A stretch of DNA of 64,000 nucleotides from an uncultured Caulobacterales bacterium (GTDB taxonomy: Bacteria; Pseudomonadota; Alphaproteobacteria; Caulobacterales; Caulobacteraceae). This document shows positions 48,377 to 59,480 of the stretch, piece after piece. A program made the position numbers and the translations under genes. The stretch covers positions 1 to 64,000 of the forward strand of contig CAIMFV010000032.1 in the NCBI GenBank assembly GCA_903840435.1. The letters are read 5' to 3'. A model generated the notes under the pieces. That model was given only the letters and a program-made list of their open reading frames with translations, was not told where the DNA came from and did no database searches. Numbering within the stretch: position 1 is the stretch's first letter; each line of letters opens with the position of its first letter.

Positions 48377-49294
48377 ATGACCGCCGTTGCGCCTTTACCG
48401 GACGCTGCGCCCGACAACTGGGTCGACAGGTTTGCGCCCGCGCGCTTGCGCCCCTGGCTGAAGCTTGGGCGTTTTGATCGTCCGGCGGGCGCCTGGCTAT
48501 TGCTCTTGCCGGGATGGCAAGGCGCTGCTCTGGCGGCTGCGCAAGCCCATCGGGCCCCTGAGCTTGGCCTCTTTGTAAAAATCGCACTGGGCGCGCTGAT
48601 CATGCGGGCAGCGGGTTGCGCCTATAATGATCTGGTGGATCGCGATATTGACGCCCAAGTGGCCCGGACGGCGGCGAGGCCGCTCGCCTCTGGACAGATC
48701 GGGGTCAAGGGCGCGCTGGGTTTTATTGGTGGCTGTTGTCTCCTTGGCCTTGCCATCCTCTTGACCCTCGGTTTGCCCGCCATCGGGTTGGGGGTGTTGT
48801 CGCTTTTTCTTGTCGCCGCCTATCCTTTTATGAAGCGCATTACGTGGTGGCCCCAGGCCTGGCTGGGCTTAACCTTCAACTGGGGCGCGCTGTTGGGTTT
48901 CGCGGCGGCGGCTAGCCACGTCAGCGGAGGCGCCATCCTTCTCTATATTGGCGGAATTTTTTGGACTCTTGGCTATGACACCATCTATGCCCTGCAAGAT
49001 ATTGAAGACGATGCCCTTGTGGGGGTGAAGTCCTCGGCCCGCCGACTTGGGGGCCGGGTCAGGCTAGGCGTCGCTGGCTTTTTCGTGCTTGCCTTCAGCT
49101 TTACCCTGTGGAGTGGCCTTAGGTCCCACCTTGGGCTCGGTTTTGGCCTGATTGGCGGCTTTGCCGTCCATCTGGCTTGGCAGGTTTGGAGCCTGCGGTC
49201 CCACAACCCTGATCTCGCCTTGCGCCTTTTTCGGTCAAACCGCGATGCCGGGCTGCTGGTGGTTATCGCCATCCTCGCCGGTGGCCTCGGCTGA
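48377..49294 (+). CDS. ubiA: 4-hydroxybenzoate polyprenyltransferase
   Basis: 305 residues with eight or nine membrane helices. UbiA attaches the polyprenyl tail to 4-hydroxybenzoate in ubiquinone synthesis. The two Asp-rich Mg-diphosphate motifs are present: NDLVDRDID (with GCAYNDLVDRDIDAQV around it) and YALQDIEDDALVGVKS. RPLASGQI is also typical. The start is at ATG 48377; the frame is open upstream into the preceding gene, but the added residues are shadow. It converges with podJ, with 7 bases between the stops. Confidence 0.93.
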   Translation: MTAVAPLPDAAPDNWVDRFAPARLRPWLKLGRFDRPAGAWLLLLPGWQGAALAAAQAHRAPELGLFVKIALGALIMRAAGCAYNDLVDRDIDAQVARTAARPLASGQIGVKGALGFIGGCCLLGLAILLTLGLPAIGLGVLSLFLVAAYPFMKRITWWPQAWLGLTFNWGALLGFAAAASHVSGGAILLYIGGIFWTLGYDTIYALQDIEDDALVGVKSSARRLGGRVRLGVAGFFVLAFSFTLWSGLRSHLGLGFGLIGGFAVHLAWQVWSLRSHNPDLALRLFRSNRDAGLLVVIAILAGGLG

Positions 49295-49301
49295 CCATCG
49301 A

Positions 49302-52076
49302 CTATCGGCTTGAGGATGAGGTGCTCGGCGTCGCGGCCTGGACCTGGGATTGTGGCGCGAAGGCCTGGGCGAGCTTCTCCGCCGAGTTTCGAAGTTCCGG
49401 CGTCAGCACCGCACCAATCTTGGCCGCTTTGGCCTTGCCCTCCTTGTCGCCTGACGCCGCGGCGATCAGGTACCAAACATAGGCTTGGCTTAAGTTTTTC
49501 GGCACACCGTTTCCGGTCTCATAGAGCTGGGCCAGGTTATATTGAGCGTCGGTATTGCCAGCCGTCGCCGCCCGACGAAACCATTCAGCGGCGGCAGATT
49601 GGTCCTTGGGCCCGCCCCGGCCAAAAAAGGTCTGTACGGCAAGGTTGAACATCGCATTTGGCAATCCGGCTTGAGCCGCGCGCTCAACCCACTGGCGCGA
49701 CTTCACCGGGTCTTTTTCCAATCCCGGCACGCCCTTGGCATAGAGGTTCGACAGGTGGAATTGCGCTTGCGGATAGCCAAGCTCGGCCGCGCGGATCATC
49801 GACTTTACCGCTGCCGGATCGCCTTCATCGACGCCCCGGGCCGCATCTTCGTAGAGGGTGCGCGTTTCATCGCTCGCAGCTGGGCTGGCACCTTGCGCCG
49901 GATCGATTTTGGTGTCGTTCGCGGTCGAGGCAAGGGCAAGTTGACCGCTGCCGGACTCTGGTGCAGGCGCCGTGGCATTGCGTGGCAGGGTGTTGGGAGA
50001 CGGCGGCCCTCCAGCTTGGGCAGCGATTTCGCGATCATGGTCTGCCAGAAGGCGCGCGCCGAGCGTCGCCACGCCGCCAACGCCGACAACGCCAACGGCT
50101 AACAGCATGGCGACCGTACCGACCGTATTATCCGCCTTTTTTTTCTTCGACAGGCTCAGGCTAAAGGCGCTGGTACGGGGCTCGTTACCCTCGCCCTTGC
50201 GATCCGCATTTCGCTCAGCCTTGGTTTCCCTTGCGGCCCGTGCGGCATCTCGGGCCTGGGCAATCAGGTCACGAGTCGAGGAGGGGCGTGGATCGGCTGG
50301 ACCGTCGTCGAAAAAACTCTCGGCGGCGCGCGGTCGTGCGGGCGGCTCATCATCGAAAATGGCGGCGTGGGCCTGTCTGCCAGATCCCGCGAAAGGCATG
50401 GGCGGCTCGTCAAACTCGTCATCCAAAAAAGGTTCAAGGAACGGATCGTTCGGATCAACGGTTGGAGGCGGGCTCGCCGCACGCGGCGGCTCTATCTTCG
50501 GTGCGACAGGCGCAGGCACAGGCACAGGCTCGGCGGGCGGCGGCGGGGCCGGAGGTGCTGCCTGGCGCGCGGGTCGGGGCAGATCCACGAACTCGTCCTC
50601 GTCCTCGACAAAGCTCGGGGGGGGGGGCGGCGCAGGATCGGGTGCGCGCAGACTTGGTGCGGGCGCGGTTTCTGCGGCGATGAATGGGGTGGGCGGGGCT
50701 TCTGGTGCGGGCGGAGCGGCGAGCGTGGGTTTGGGCACACTCAAGGGCTGGGCCGCCGAGGTCCGCTGCGCGAGAGACGTTTCAATTTTCGCCTGGGCCT
50801 CGGCCATCCATTGGGCCGTGCGCGCCTCGCTTTGCCGCAGCCGTTCCGCCAGCTCTTGCGACAGGACGTCGGTTTGCAGTTTCGCCTTTTCATGCCAAAG
50901 GCGCCCTTGGCGGATATTCTCTTCCGCCACATCGGCGACGCGCGCCTCTGTGCGAATAATTTTTTCGTTCAGCCGTTCGGCGACGCGACCGATCTCAGCG
51001 GAGATTTTCTGCAGTGCGTCCGCATTGGCAATGTCAGCCCGCGCCAAACGCTCTTCCACCGTTTCGGTGAGGCGGGCCACTTCTTCGCCAAAGTGGGTCG
51101 CAACTTCGCGGTCACGGGATTCGACATCGGCGACCCGCTTGGAGATGCCGTCCGCCATGCTGAGCATTTCGCGGCTCATGCGGTCGAGGGCGCGCGCCGA
51201 CGACTTTTCCGCATCATCGACCTGGGCTGCCAGTTGGCTGATCGCTTCTTCGACCACATCCAACCGTTCGCTCGCGACCGCCCGGTTCAGACGCTCGGTC
51301 ATTTCCAGCCGCAAGTCTTCGACCCGCTGGGTAAGATCGCGAGCCAAACGCTCTAGGCGGCGGTCCGAATGGTCGAGCGCCGCAAGCCCTTGATCGGTGG
51401 TTCCCGCCACCCGGGATTCGGCGTCGGCCACACGCTTGTCGAGACTTTGCAAAGTATGCTCAAGCCGGGACAGGGCGTCGCGCGTTCGCGCTTCCGACGA
51501 CGTCAGTCGCTCGGTGATTTCAGCCGAGGTGTCGATGCTTTTGGCTGGCAGGACCCGAAGAATGGCCTGTTCGAGCCCTTTTAGCGCCTCGACCCGCTTA
51601 GCTTCATTCCGCTCGATGCGGGCAAGCCGTTCGTCGGCCCGACCCTGTTCCTCGCGAACGACGCTCAAGGCCCCTTCGACGCGCCCCATGAGGCCAGAGC
51701 CGCCGCCTTCCAGTCGATCCAGTCGGGTCAGCGCATCGCGCACGGTTTGGTCAACCGCAACGATCGCCTCGCCGGAGCGCTGCTCTGCGGCTTCAAGCCG
51801 TTCGGTTAGGTCCTCAAGGGCGGTGGCAATGCGGGTGAGGTCGGGGGACGCGGCGCGCACGGCCGATCTCGCCGACAACGCCTCTTCCATCTGTTGTAAG
51901 GTTGCACTTGGAGCGACGTCCTGGGGTGCGGACGGCTCGACCGGAGCGGCATCCCCGTCGACAATCCGTTGGTTCAGCCATTCACCCAGCGTCTGGCCTG
52001 ACCGACGCGCCAAGTCCTTCGCGATTTCGCGCGCCTTGGGGTCTATGCCTTTTACGCTCCAGGGCCCCGACGTCAT
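49302..52076 (-). CDS. podJ: PodJ-like polar organelle development protein
   Basis: 924 residues. The N-terminus WSVKGIDPKAREIAKDLARR (6-25) and SGQTLGEWLN is the hallmark of alphaproteobacterial PodJ. A long coiled coil (about 65-440), a Pro/Ala-rich region (about 440-600), a membrane helix (about 652-676) and periplasmic Sel1-like repeats (about 740-890; for example AELGYPQAQFHLSNLYAKG, NAMFNLAVQTFFGRGG, NTDAQYNLAQLYETGNG) follow. PodJ is a cell-pole scaffold that recruits the histidine kinase PleC and the pilus/holdfast machinery in Caulobacter. Unlike the Caulobacter protein, the chain ends soon after the Sel1 repeats, without an evident peptidoglycan-binding domain. The role in polarity here is inferred from family. 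Confidence 0.82.
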   Translation of the reverse strand: MTSGPWSVKGIDPKAREIAKDLARRSGQTLGEWLNQRIVDGDAAPVEPSAPQDVAPSATLQQMEEALSARSAVRAASPDLTRIATALEDLTERLEAAEQRSGEAIVAVDQTVRDALTRLDRLEGGGSGLMGRVEGALSVVREEQGRADERLARIERNEAKRVEALKGLEQAILRVLPAKSIDTSAEITERLTSSEARTRDALSRLEHTLQSLDKRVADAESRVAGTTDQGLAALDHSDRRLERLARDLTQRVEDLRLEMTERLNRAVASERLDVVEEAISQLAAQVDDAEKSSARALDRMSREMLSMADGISKRVADVESRDREVATHFGEEVARLTETVEERLARADIANADALQKISAEIGRVAERLNEKIIRTEARVADVAEENIRQGRLWHEKAKLQTDVLSQELAERLRQSEARTAQWMAEAQAKIETSLAQRTSAAQPLSVPKPTLAAPPAPEAPPTPFIAAETAPAPSLRAPDPAPPPPPSFVEDEDEFVDLPRPARQAAPPAPPPPAEPVPVPAPVAPKIEPPRAASPPPTVDPNDPFLEPFLDDEFDEPPMPFAGSGRQAHAAIFDDEPPARPRAAESFFDDGPADPRPSSTRDLIAQARDAARAARETKAERNADRKGEGNEPRTSAFSLSLSKKKKADNTVGTVAMLLAVGVVGVGGVATLGARLLADHDREIAAQAGGPPSPNTLPRNATAPAPESGSGQLALASTANDTKIDPAQGASPAASDETRTLYEDAARGVDEGDPAAVKSMIRAAELGYPQAQFHLSNLYAKGVPGLEKDPVKSRQWVERAAQAGLPNAMFNLAVQTFFGRGGPKDQSAAAEWFRRAATAGNTDAQYNLAQLYETGNGVPKNLSQAYVWYLIAAASGDKEGKAKAAKIGAVLTPELRNSAEKLAQAFAPQSQVQAATPSTSSSSR

Positions 52077-52264
52077 CCCGAACCTATTCCTACCGGTCGG
52101 CGAACAGGCGCCGCACCGAATCTCAAATGTGTTAACGGACGCTAACCATCTAAGGGTAGGGTGTAAACGAGGAAGCGGGGCAATATCTAGTAGAGGGCGC
52201 GTTTCCCCTGTGGATGGACGTTCCGGAGACGTCAGATTCGCGCTCTGAAGAGGAGAAGCTAAGC

Positions 52265-53113
52265 ATGGCGAGAGTCGTCATCCTGTCGAGCCTCGTTTGC
52301 GCCTCGCGGCTGGGCGGATTGTCGCAGGCCATGCTATTGGCCCAGCTGGGCGCGGCGCCAATTTTTGTCCCGACAGTGGCGTTTGGCCGGCACCCCGGCC
52401 TTGGCCCGCCGGGCGGCGGCGCCTTATCGGACCTGATGTTTCGCGGCCTGATTGACGGCGTAGCGGCCACGGGCGTCTTGCAACAGACGAGGCTTGTGCT
52501 CACCGGCTATTTTGCCTCCGCCGATCAGGTCGCCGCCGCCGCCGAAGTCATTGACGCCTGCCGCGCGGCTCAGGGCGAAAGGCCGATCATTCTGGTTGAT
52601 CCCATTTTGGGCGATGAGGGTAAGGGGCTCTATGTCAAACCGGAGACAGCCGAGGCCGTGCGCCGCTTACTTGTGCCCCGCGCCGACCTGCTGGTGCCGA
52701 ATCGGTGGGAGTTGGCCTGGCTTGCCCAAACCGATTCGCCTGGATTTGCCGACGACCTTGCGAGCCTCCTTTCGGCTGCCCGGCGGTTGGCGCCACGCAC
52801 CATCGTCACTTCAGCTTGGACCCATGCGGGGTCGACCAGTCTCTTGGACATTTCCCAAACTCAAGCGACACGTCTGCACCATGCCAGTTTGCCCAAGGCC
52901 TTTAGTGGGGCGGGCGATCTCTTTGCAGCGCTCCTCTGTGCGGGCCTTTTGGATGGGCTCAGCCCTCCCGAAGATGTCAGCCGCGCCGCTGCCATGACCC
53001 TTGACGTGCTCACCGACGCCTATGGCTCAGGGGTCGATGATTTGGCCCTGCCGTTGCAAGGGCGTGACCTGCGGCGGCCAAGCTCAGAGGTTGAGGTTGA
53101 AGCGCTTTCGTGA
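52265..53113 (+). CDS. pdxY: Pyridoxal kinase
   Basis: 282 residues from ATG 52265 (GAGGAGAAG upstream). Ribokinase-fold enzyme phosphorylating pyridoxal in the vitamin B6 salvage pathway. Signatures: VILSSLVCASRLGGLSQAML at the N-terminus (substrate loop), IILVDPILGDEGKGLYV (the metal/phosphate region), LVPNRWELAWLA and FSGAGDLFAALLCAGLL with the anion hole and catalytic Asp. It is divergent from podJ across 188 bases and lies just before an esterase/beta-lactamase-like gene. Product supports the PLP enzymes of the cell. Confidence 0.85.
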   Translation: MARVVILSSLVCASRLGGLSQAMLLAQLGAAPIFVPTVAFGRHPGLGPPGGGALSDLMFRGLIDGVAATGVLQQTRLVLTGYFASADQVAAAAEVIDACRAAQGERPIILVDPILGDEGKGLYVKPETAEAVRRLLVPRADLLVPNRWELAWLAQTDSPGFADDLASLLSAARRLAPRTIVTSAWTHAGSTSLLDISQTQATRLHHASLPKAFSGAGDLFAALLCAGLLDGLSPPEDVSRAAAMTLDVLTDAYGSGVDDLALPLQGRDLRRPSSEVEVEALS

Positions 53114-53166
53114 AACCGCCATACCGCACGATAGAGCCGTGAGGGGCGTCGACGCCGGAGACCATT

Positions 53167-54264
53167 ATGATCATTGCGACCGGGTTTGAACCTGTCCAAC
53201 AGGCTTTTGAAGCCTTGTTCGCCGAGGGGCTAGAGCTCGGCGCCCGCTTTTCCCTGGTACGCGACGACACGGTTTTGGTCGATCTCTATGGCGGCCACGC
53301 TGACCGGGCCGGACAGGCGCCCTTCGATGCCAAGACCCTGACGCCGATCTTTTCCACCACCAAGGCGCTCGCGGCCGTGTTGATTGCTAGGCTGGTTGCG
53401 TCGGGCCAGCTTTCCTATGACCAGACGGTGGCCTCGGTCTGGCCAGAATTCGCCCAAGCGGGCAAGGGGGCGATCACGGTCGAACAGGCCTTGTCGCACC
53501 AAGCGGGCTTGAGCGGCTTTCCTGACGAAATGGATGCAAGCCTGTGGTTTGAGTGGGACACGATCTGCGCCAAGCTTGCCGCCATGGCGCCCTTGTGGCC
53601 GCCGGGAACCGCGAGCGGCTACCATCCGGTCACGTTCGGTTATATCGCCGGTGAAATCTTTCGCCGCGTCGATGGGCGAACCATGGGCAAGGCGCTGCGT
53701 GAAGATTTGGCCGACCCCCTGGGACTCGAGCTGTGGATCGGCTTGCCAGATGCAGAGTTTCCGCGCGTGGCCCAACTGGAACGGCCAAAGAGCTTACCAA
53801 GCTTTGGCGAAATCAATGCCGCGACCCGCGCCGCCTTCCTCACGCCCTGGTCCTCGCCGGGCGGCCGCACCACGGAGGATTGGCGCCGTGCCGAGATCCC
53901 TTCGGCTAACGGCCATGCGACGGCCCTGTCGCTCGCCCAACTCATGGCGCGGCTCGCTAAGGCGGATGACCGGGTTTTGAGCCTGGCGGGGCGCGAGGCC
54001 ATGACCCGTGAACGGATCGCTGGCCAAGACCTCGTCTTGCCCTTCGAGATGAGTTGGGGCGCAGGCGTCATGCGCAATGCCCGCTCGGGCGCCTTTGGGC
54101 CGTCGCTCTCCACCTTTGGCCATTCGGGCTGGGGCGGCTCCTGCGCCTTCGCCGACCCCGAAACCGGCCTCGGCTGTGCCTATGTCATGAACCGCCAGCG
54201 CGCCGACCTGATGGGCGACATCCGCGCCAAGCGCCTAATCGCGGTGGCCTATGGGTGTTTGTAA
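53167..54264 (+). CDS. Serine esterase of the beta-lactamase (class C) fold
   Basis: 365 residues. Serine-nucleophile motif SxxK reads STTK (63-66) and the Tyr of the YxN-like element lies in GYHPVTFGYIAGE. The family contains EstB-type esterases, D-aminopeptidases and lactone hydrolases; length and the absence of a signal peptide argue for a cytoplasmic esterase and not a true beta-lactamase. GGSCAFADPETGLGC near the end is the usual beta-strand-turn block with HSGWGG replacing KTG. GGAG precedes the ATG. The S41 protease gene overlaps its last 14 bases in another frame. Confidence 0.82.
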   Translation: MIIATGFEPVQQAFEALFAEGLELGARFSLVRDDTVLVDLYGGHADRAGQAPFDAKTLTPIFSTTKALAAVLIARLVASGQLSYDQTVASVWPEFAQAGKGAITVEQALSHQAGLSGFPDEMDASLWFEWDTICAKLAAMAPLWPPGTASGYHPVTFGYIAGEIFRRVDGRTMGKALREDLADPLGLELWIGLPDAEFPRVAQLERPKSLPSFGEINAATRAAFLTPWSSPGGRTTEDWRRAEIPSANGHATALSLAQLMARLAKADDRVLSLAGREAMTRERIAGQDLVLPFEMSWGAGVMRNARSGAFGPSLSTFGHSGWGGSCAFADPETGLGCAYVMNRQRADLMGDIRAKRLIAVAYGCL

Positions 54265-55681
54265 TGGACCAATTCCCCGCCGCCTCATTGGCTTTGCTTG
54301 GCTTACCCTCGCGATCCTCTCGACTATGCCAGCGATTGGCGCTCCGCCAACCGAGACTGTAACAATCGATCCAAGTGGCGTGAGAATCAATGATCCTGAA
54401 TTCGTGATCGACGCGAAAATCCGCCAAAACTTAATCAGGTCGACCGCTCGCCTTCTGAGAAACACCTATGTCGATCCCCAAATTGGCGGCCTCGCCGCCG
54501 ATACGATTGAGCGGTCGCTACGAGCAGGGGCGTATGAAAATTTTAAAACATCTGTTGATTTGGCGAGGCGGCTTTCCAGCGATCTTTATCAGGTTACCCA
54601 CGACAAGCACTTGAGGTTTGAGGTTGCAGATCCCGTTGCTCTGCCCCTGGCGACTTTGCCACCACCGAAAAGCGAAGGCGGAGTGGTTCGCGCGGACCGC
54701 TTGAGCGGGAATGTGGGATATATCGAGATTGTAAGCTTCCCGCCGAAGCAAAGTGCAGGACAGTCTCTCGACCGCGCAATGGCAAATATGCAGGATACAA
54801 AGGCGTTGATTATTGATCTGCGCCGTAATCTAGGTGGATATCCAGATACTGTTGCCTATTTCTTGAGTTTTTTCTTCAACTCACATTACAAGAAACATCT
54901 AATAGATTTCAGAGAGCGGGTTTATGGATCCGATAATATTCATATTATTGAATTTTTTACTTCTGCAACGCCAACTTCTTACCTCGATAAGCCCATCTAT
55001 ATTCTGACCAGTGCAAGCACTTTCTCTGGGGCGGAAATGGTCGCCTACGTCATGCAGAGCGAAAAACGCGGTGTGGTTGTTGGTGAACGAACAGGGGGAG
55101 GTGCGAATGGCATTGAAGCGCGCATTGTCACTGGCGGACGATTCGTCAACCTGAAACTTGCGCTTCCAATTCAAATGGCGCGCAGCCCTTTAACGGGTTC
55201 AAATTGGGAGGGAAGCGGCGTCATCCCAGACTGGGAGGTGCCTGCTGACGACTCACTCAAAGTCTCGCTTGAACGCCTCGGCGAAGCGCCAAATTTCGGT
55301 GCAATTGAAAAACTCTCGCAGGTGTCCCTGTTCAATTTTCGCACGAAACCTCGCCCGGGAGCGGAAACTGCCTTGAGGCGCTATATTGAGGGTGTGGCGA
55401 ACGGCCAGCCTCCTCTCGACCTTTTAACCCCAGAATTTGCCGAAGGGGCAAAAAGGGACGTTGCTTCGGTCCGTTATTTCCTCAAAACCTTTCTTCCTAT
55501 CGGAACCATGACATTTGCGGGCCCGAACGCAGATGGACTTGATTGTTTTATAGCAGAGGGTCCAAAAGCGACGAAGCTGCTCTGCGTGAACGTGACTGCG
55601 CAAGGTAAGCTGGACGGATATTCTGCGACGTTTCTTCCAGAGTCGACCTCTAAGGACGCAGCCATCCGCCAAGGGCCCTGA
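54251..55681 (+). CDS. S41-family serine protease (tail-specific/IRBP-like), exported
   Basis: 476 residues with a hydrophobic N-terminal segment (about 11-30) that serves as signal or anchor. The S41 core shows GNVGYIEIVSFPP, LIIDLRRNLGGYPDTVAYFL, the nucleophile in SASTFSGAEMVAYVMQ (Ser) and the oxyanion/ERTGGGANG block. No separate PDZ domain is evident, so it resembles the interphotoreceptor retinoid-binding protein-like branch. The catalytic Lys (or Glu) of the dyad is not obvious to me. The C-terminal 100 residues form an extra small domain. It begins within the previous gene (14-base overlap). The middle of the gene (about 54,830-55,000) is A+T-rich compared with its neighbours, suggesting different origin. 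Confidence 0.75.
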   Translation: MGVCNGPIPRRLIGFAWLTLAILSTMPAIGAPPTETVTIDPSGVRINDPEFVIDAKIRQNLIRSTARLLRNTYVDPQIGGLAADTIERSLRAGAYENFKTSVDLARRLSSDLYQVTHDKHLRFEVADPVALPLATLPPPKSEGGVVRADRLSGNVGYIEIVSFPPKQSAGQSLDRAMANMQDTKALIIDLRRNLGGYPDTVAYFLSFFFNSHYKKHLIDFRERVYGSDNIHIIEFFTSATPTSYLDKPIYILTSASTFSGAEMVAYVMQSEKRGVVVGERTGGGANGIEARIVTGGRFVNLKLALPIQMARSPLTGSNWEGSGVIPDWEVPADDSLKVSLERLGEAPNFGAIEKLSQVSLFNFRTKPRPGAETALRRYIEGVANGQPPLDLLTPEFAEGAKRDVASVRYFLKTFLPIGTMTFAGPNADGLDCFIAEGPKATKLLCVNVTAQGKLDGYSATFLPESTSKDAAIRQGP

Positions 55682-55686
55682 GCCCT

Positions 55687-57069
55687 CTACCCCTTCAGTC
55701 GCCAGCTGACCCCTGTGGCGCTGTCGAGGACCTCGACGTTCAGGGCGGTCAGTTCGGCGCGGATGCGGTCGGCTTCGGCCCAGTTTTTGGATTGACGGGC
55801 TTGAGCGCGCTCTGAGATCAGGGCTTCGACCTTGGCGGTGAAGTCCGCGTCGCTGCCACCGGAGAACCAGGCGAGCGGTGTTTGGTTAAAAAAGCCCATT
55901 AACCGCCCAGCCGCCAACAGGCTGGCGCTGGCTGCGAGCTTTTCGGCCTCAGTGGGCGCCGTTTCGGCGATACGGGCCAGTGCGAAGAGTTCGGCCAGTG
56001 CACGCGGCGTCGCCAGATCGTCTTCCAGGGCGTCGAGGACGGCTTCTGGAACCTGGGCGGGCCAAGCTTCAGGGGCGGCGGGCCAGCGTTGTAAGACGCC
56101 ATAGAGCCGGTCAAGGGCGCGTTTCGATTGGGCGATCAGCTCCGGGTTCCATTCGAGCGGCGCGCGGTAATGAGCCGACAAGAGCGCCCAGCGCAAAGCC
56201 TCGCCCGGCGCTTCGGCCAAGAGGTCGTGAATGGTGCGGATATTGCCGATGCTCTTCGACATTTTTTCGGCCGACTGAGTCAGAAAGCCGTTGTGCATCC
56301 AGACCCGCGCATAGTCGGCGCCGTCATGGGCGCAGCGCCCTTGCGCAATTTCATTCTCGTGATGGGGGAAGATCAAGTCATGGCCGCCGCCATGAATGTC
56401 GATGGGCAGGCCAAGCACGGTCTCGATCATCGCCGAGCACTCAATATGCCATCCAGGCCGCCCGGCGCCAAACGGGCTCTGCCAGGATGGCTCACCCGGC
56501 TTTGCCGGCTTCCACAGGACAAAATCGGCCGGATGGCGCTTATAGTCGGCCACCTCGACGCGGGCGCCTGCCAGAAGATCATCCAGGCTCCGACCGGAGA
56601 GCTTGCCGTAATCGGGAAAGCTTTGGGTGTCGAACAGCACGTGGCCGTCGGCCTGATAGGCATGGCCGCGTTCGATAAGGGCAGAAATCATCGCCGTCAT
56701 CTGTGGGATGTGGGCGGTGGCGCGCGGTTCAAAGGTCGGGGGAAGGCAGCCCAATGCGGCCACGTCCGCCTGATAGATTTCGGCGAATTTCGTCGTGATA
56801 GCCGAAATATCGACGCCTTGGTCCAAAGCGGCTTGATTTATCTTGTCGTCGACATCGGTAATGTTGCGGGCATAGAGCACATGATCTTCGCCGAAAATGT
56901 GCCGCAACAGCCGAAACGCCAAATCAAACACCACGGCAGGTCGGGCATTGCCAATATGGGCGTAGCTATAGACCGTGACCCCGCAGACATAGAGGGTCAC
57001 ACGGTCGGGATCGGCGGGAACGAAGGCGCGCTTTTCGCGGGCGAGGGTATCGTAAAAGCTTAAGGACAT
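55687..57069 (-). CDS. cysS: Cysteinyl-tRNA synthetase
   Basis: 460 residues from ATG 57069, the usual length. Class I synthetase with zinc-binding VCGVTVY (first Cys) and HIGN as the HIGH motif, WHIECSAM (second Zn Cys), HHENEIAQGRCAH (His/Glu ligands) and KMSKS. It charges tRNA(Cys) with cysteine. An in-frame start at 57105 would add 12 residues without family support. It converges with the S41 gene (5 bases between the stops) and is divergent from atpH. Confidence 0.96.
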   Translation of the reverse strand: MSLSFYDTLAREKRAFVPADPDRVTLYVCGVTVYSYAHIGNARPAVVFDLAFRLLRHIFGEDHVLYARNITDVDDKINQAALDQGVDISAITTKFAEIYQADVAALGCLPPTFEPRATAHIPQMTAMISALIERGHAYQADGHVLFDTQSFPDYGKLSGRSLDDLLAGARVEVADYKRHPADFVLWKPAKPGEPSWQSPFGAGRPGWHIECSAMIETVLGLPIDIHGGGHDLIFPHHENEIAQGRCAHDGADYARVWMHNGFLTQSAEKMSKSIGNIRTIHDLLAEAPGEALRWALLSAHYRAPLEWNPELIAQSKRALDRLYGVLQRWPAAPEAWPAQVPEAVLDALEDDLATPRALAELFALARIAETAPTEAEKLAASASLLAAGRLMGFFNQTPLAWFSGGSDADFTAKVEALISERAQARQSKNWAEADRIRAELTALNVEVLDSATGVSWRLKG

Positions 57070-57350
57070 GGCGGTCGACTTACACGCTTCAGCGCCGAAG
57101 ACCAATGGCGAAGCGTGCCAATACCGCCAGCCTTGGGCATCTTGCGCCTTTGGTCGAAGCGACGCAGGCTTTCCTTAGGTTGCGGGGCTGAAACGCCCAT
57201 GCTAAGACCGCGCCGGTTTCGGGCGGGGGGCCTTGGCCCATACCCCCGACCGCGCGTGGAAATTCCTGCGCTTTCAAGCTTTTGTTCGTTGAGGCGATTC
57301 GGTTCGTCCTTAGCGCGACATGGCCAACCTGAACCGGACGGTGTCGTTAC
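57070..57350. other. Divergent intergenic region between cysS and atpH
   Basis: 281 bases that must hold the promoters for cysS and for the ATP synthase operon. I found no convincing -35/-10 pair or terminator by eye; a TTGAGG near 57283 and TTAGCG near 57310 are weak candidates. No small gene is credible here. Confidence 0.3.
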
Positions 57351-57905
57351 GTGGCGGATACTTCCCAGCACGCGGGCGTTGGTCAACGCTACGCCCAAGC
57401 GCTTTTCGACCTTGCGCGCGATGAAAGCGCCTTGGATGCGGTTGAGAAAGACCTATTGGGCCTAGGCGCCGCCTTGGCTGAAAGTGCGGACCTGCGTCGC
57501 CTGTTGGCTGACCCGGCCTATCCGCCCTCGGACAAGGCCAAGGGTTTGCTGGCCGTTGCGGAGGCGCTCAAGGTCGGCAAGTTGACGATGAATTTTCTCG
57601 GCGTCTTGTCCCAAAAGGAACGCACGCCTGTACTCGGCGCGGTTGTCGACGCTTACAAGGCGCTTCTCGCCGCGCACCGGGGCACTGTGTTTGCCGAGGT
57701 CGTCACGGCCCTGCCGCTCAGTGCCGCTCAAAATAAGAGCCTTAGCTCAGCGCTTCGCCAAGCGCTTGGCGTTGCTCCTGAAATCACTACCCGCGTCGAT
57801 CCGGCTCTGTTGGGCGGAATGAAGGTTCGCGTGGGCTCCCGCCTGTTCGATTCTTCGCTGAAATCGAAGCTCGACTCCCTGAAATTCGCCCTCAAGCGCG
57901 CTTAA
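57351..57905 (+). CDS. atpH: ATP synthase F1 subunit delta
   Basis: 184 residues from GTG 57351 (MADTSQHAGVGQRYAQALFD). Delta links the top of the F1 head to the b subunits of the stator. Recognisable by the N-terminal helix QRYAQALFDLARDES, the middle KGLLAVAEAL and the C-terminal TTRVDPALLGGMKVRVGSRL with DSSLKSKLD. It begins the F1-only operon; the Fo genes (atpB, atpE, atpF) are elsewhere, as usual in alphaproteobacteria. Confidence 0.95.
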   Translation: MADTSQHAGVGQRYAQALFDLARDESALDAVEKDLLGLGAALAESADLRRLLADPAYPPSDKAKGLLAVAEALKVGKLTMNFLGVLSQKERTPVLGAVVDAYKALLAAHRGTVFAEVVTALPLSAAQNKSLSSALRQALGVAPEITTRVDPALLGGMKVRVGSRLFDSSLKSKLDSLKFALKRA

Positions 57906-57912
57906 ACCTTAA

Positions 57913-59460
<1,548 letters not shown>

Positions 59461-59480
59461 TCCTTAAGGGATAGCTCGGA

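Noticed and set aside
49972-51393. Long plus-strand frames (473 and 329 codons) opposite podJ
   Set aside because: Very Ser/Arg- or His/Arg-rich products typical of antisense translation of a coiled-coil gene; the minus frame carries the PodJ signature and Sel1 repeats.
53167-54264. Antibiotic-resistance beta-lactamase
   Set aside because: The SxxK motif is there, but there is no signal peptide, the KTG box is replaced by HSG, and the family is dominated by esterases.
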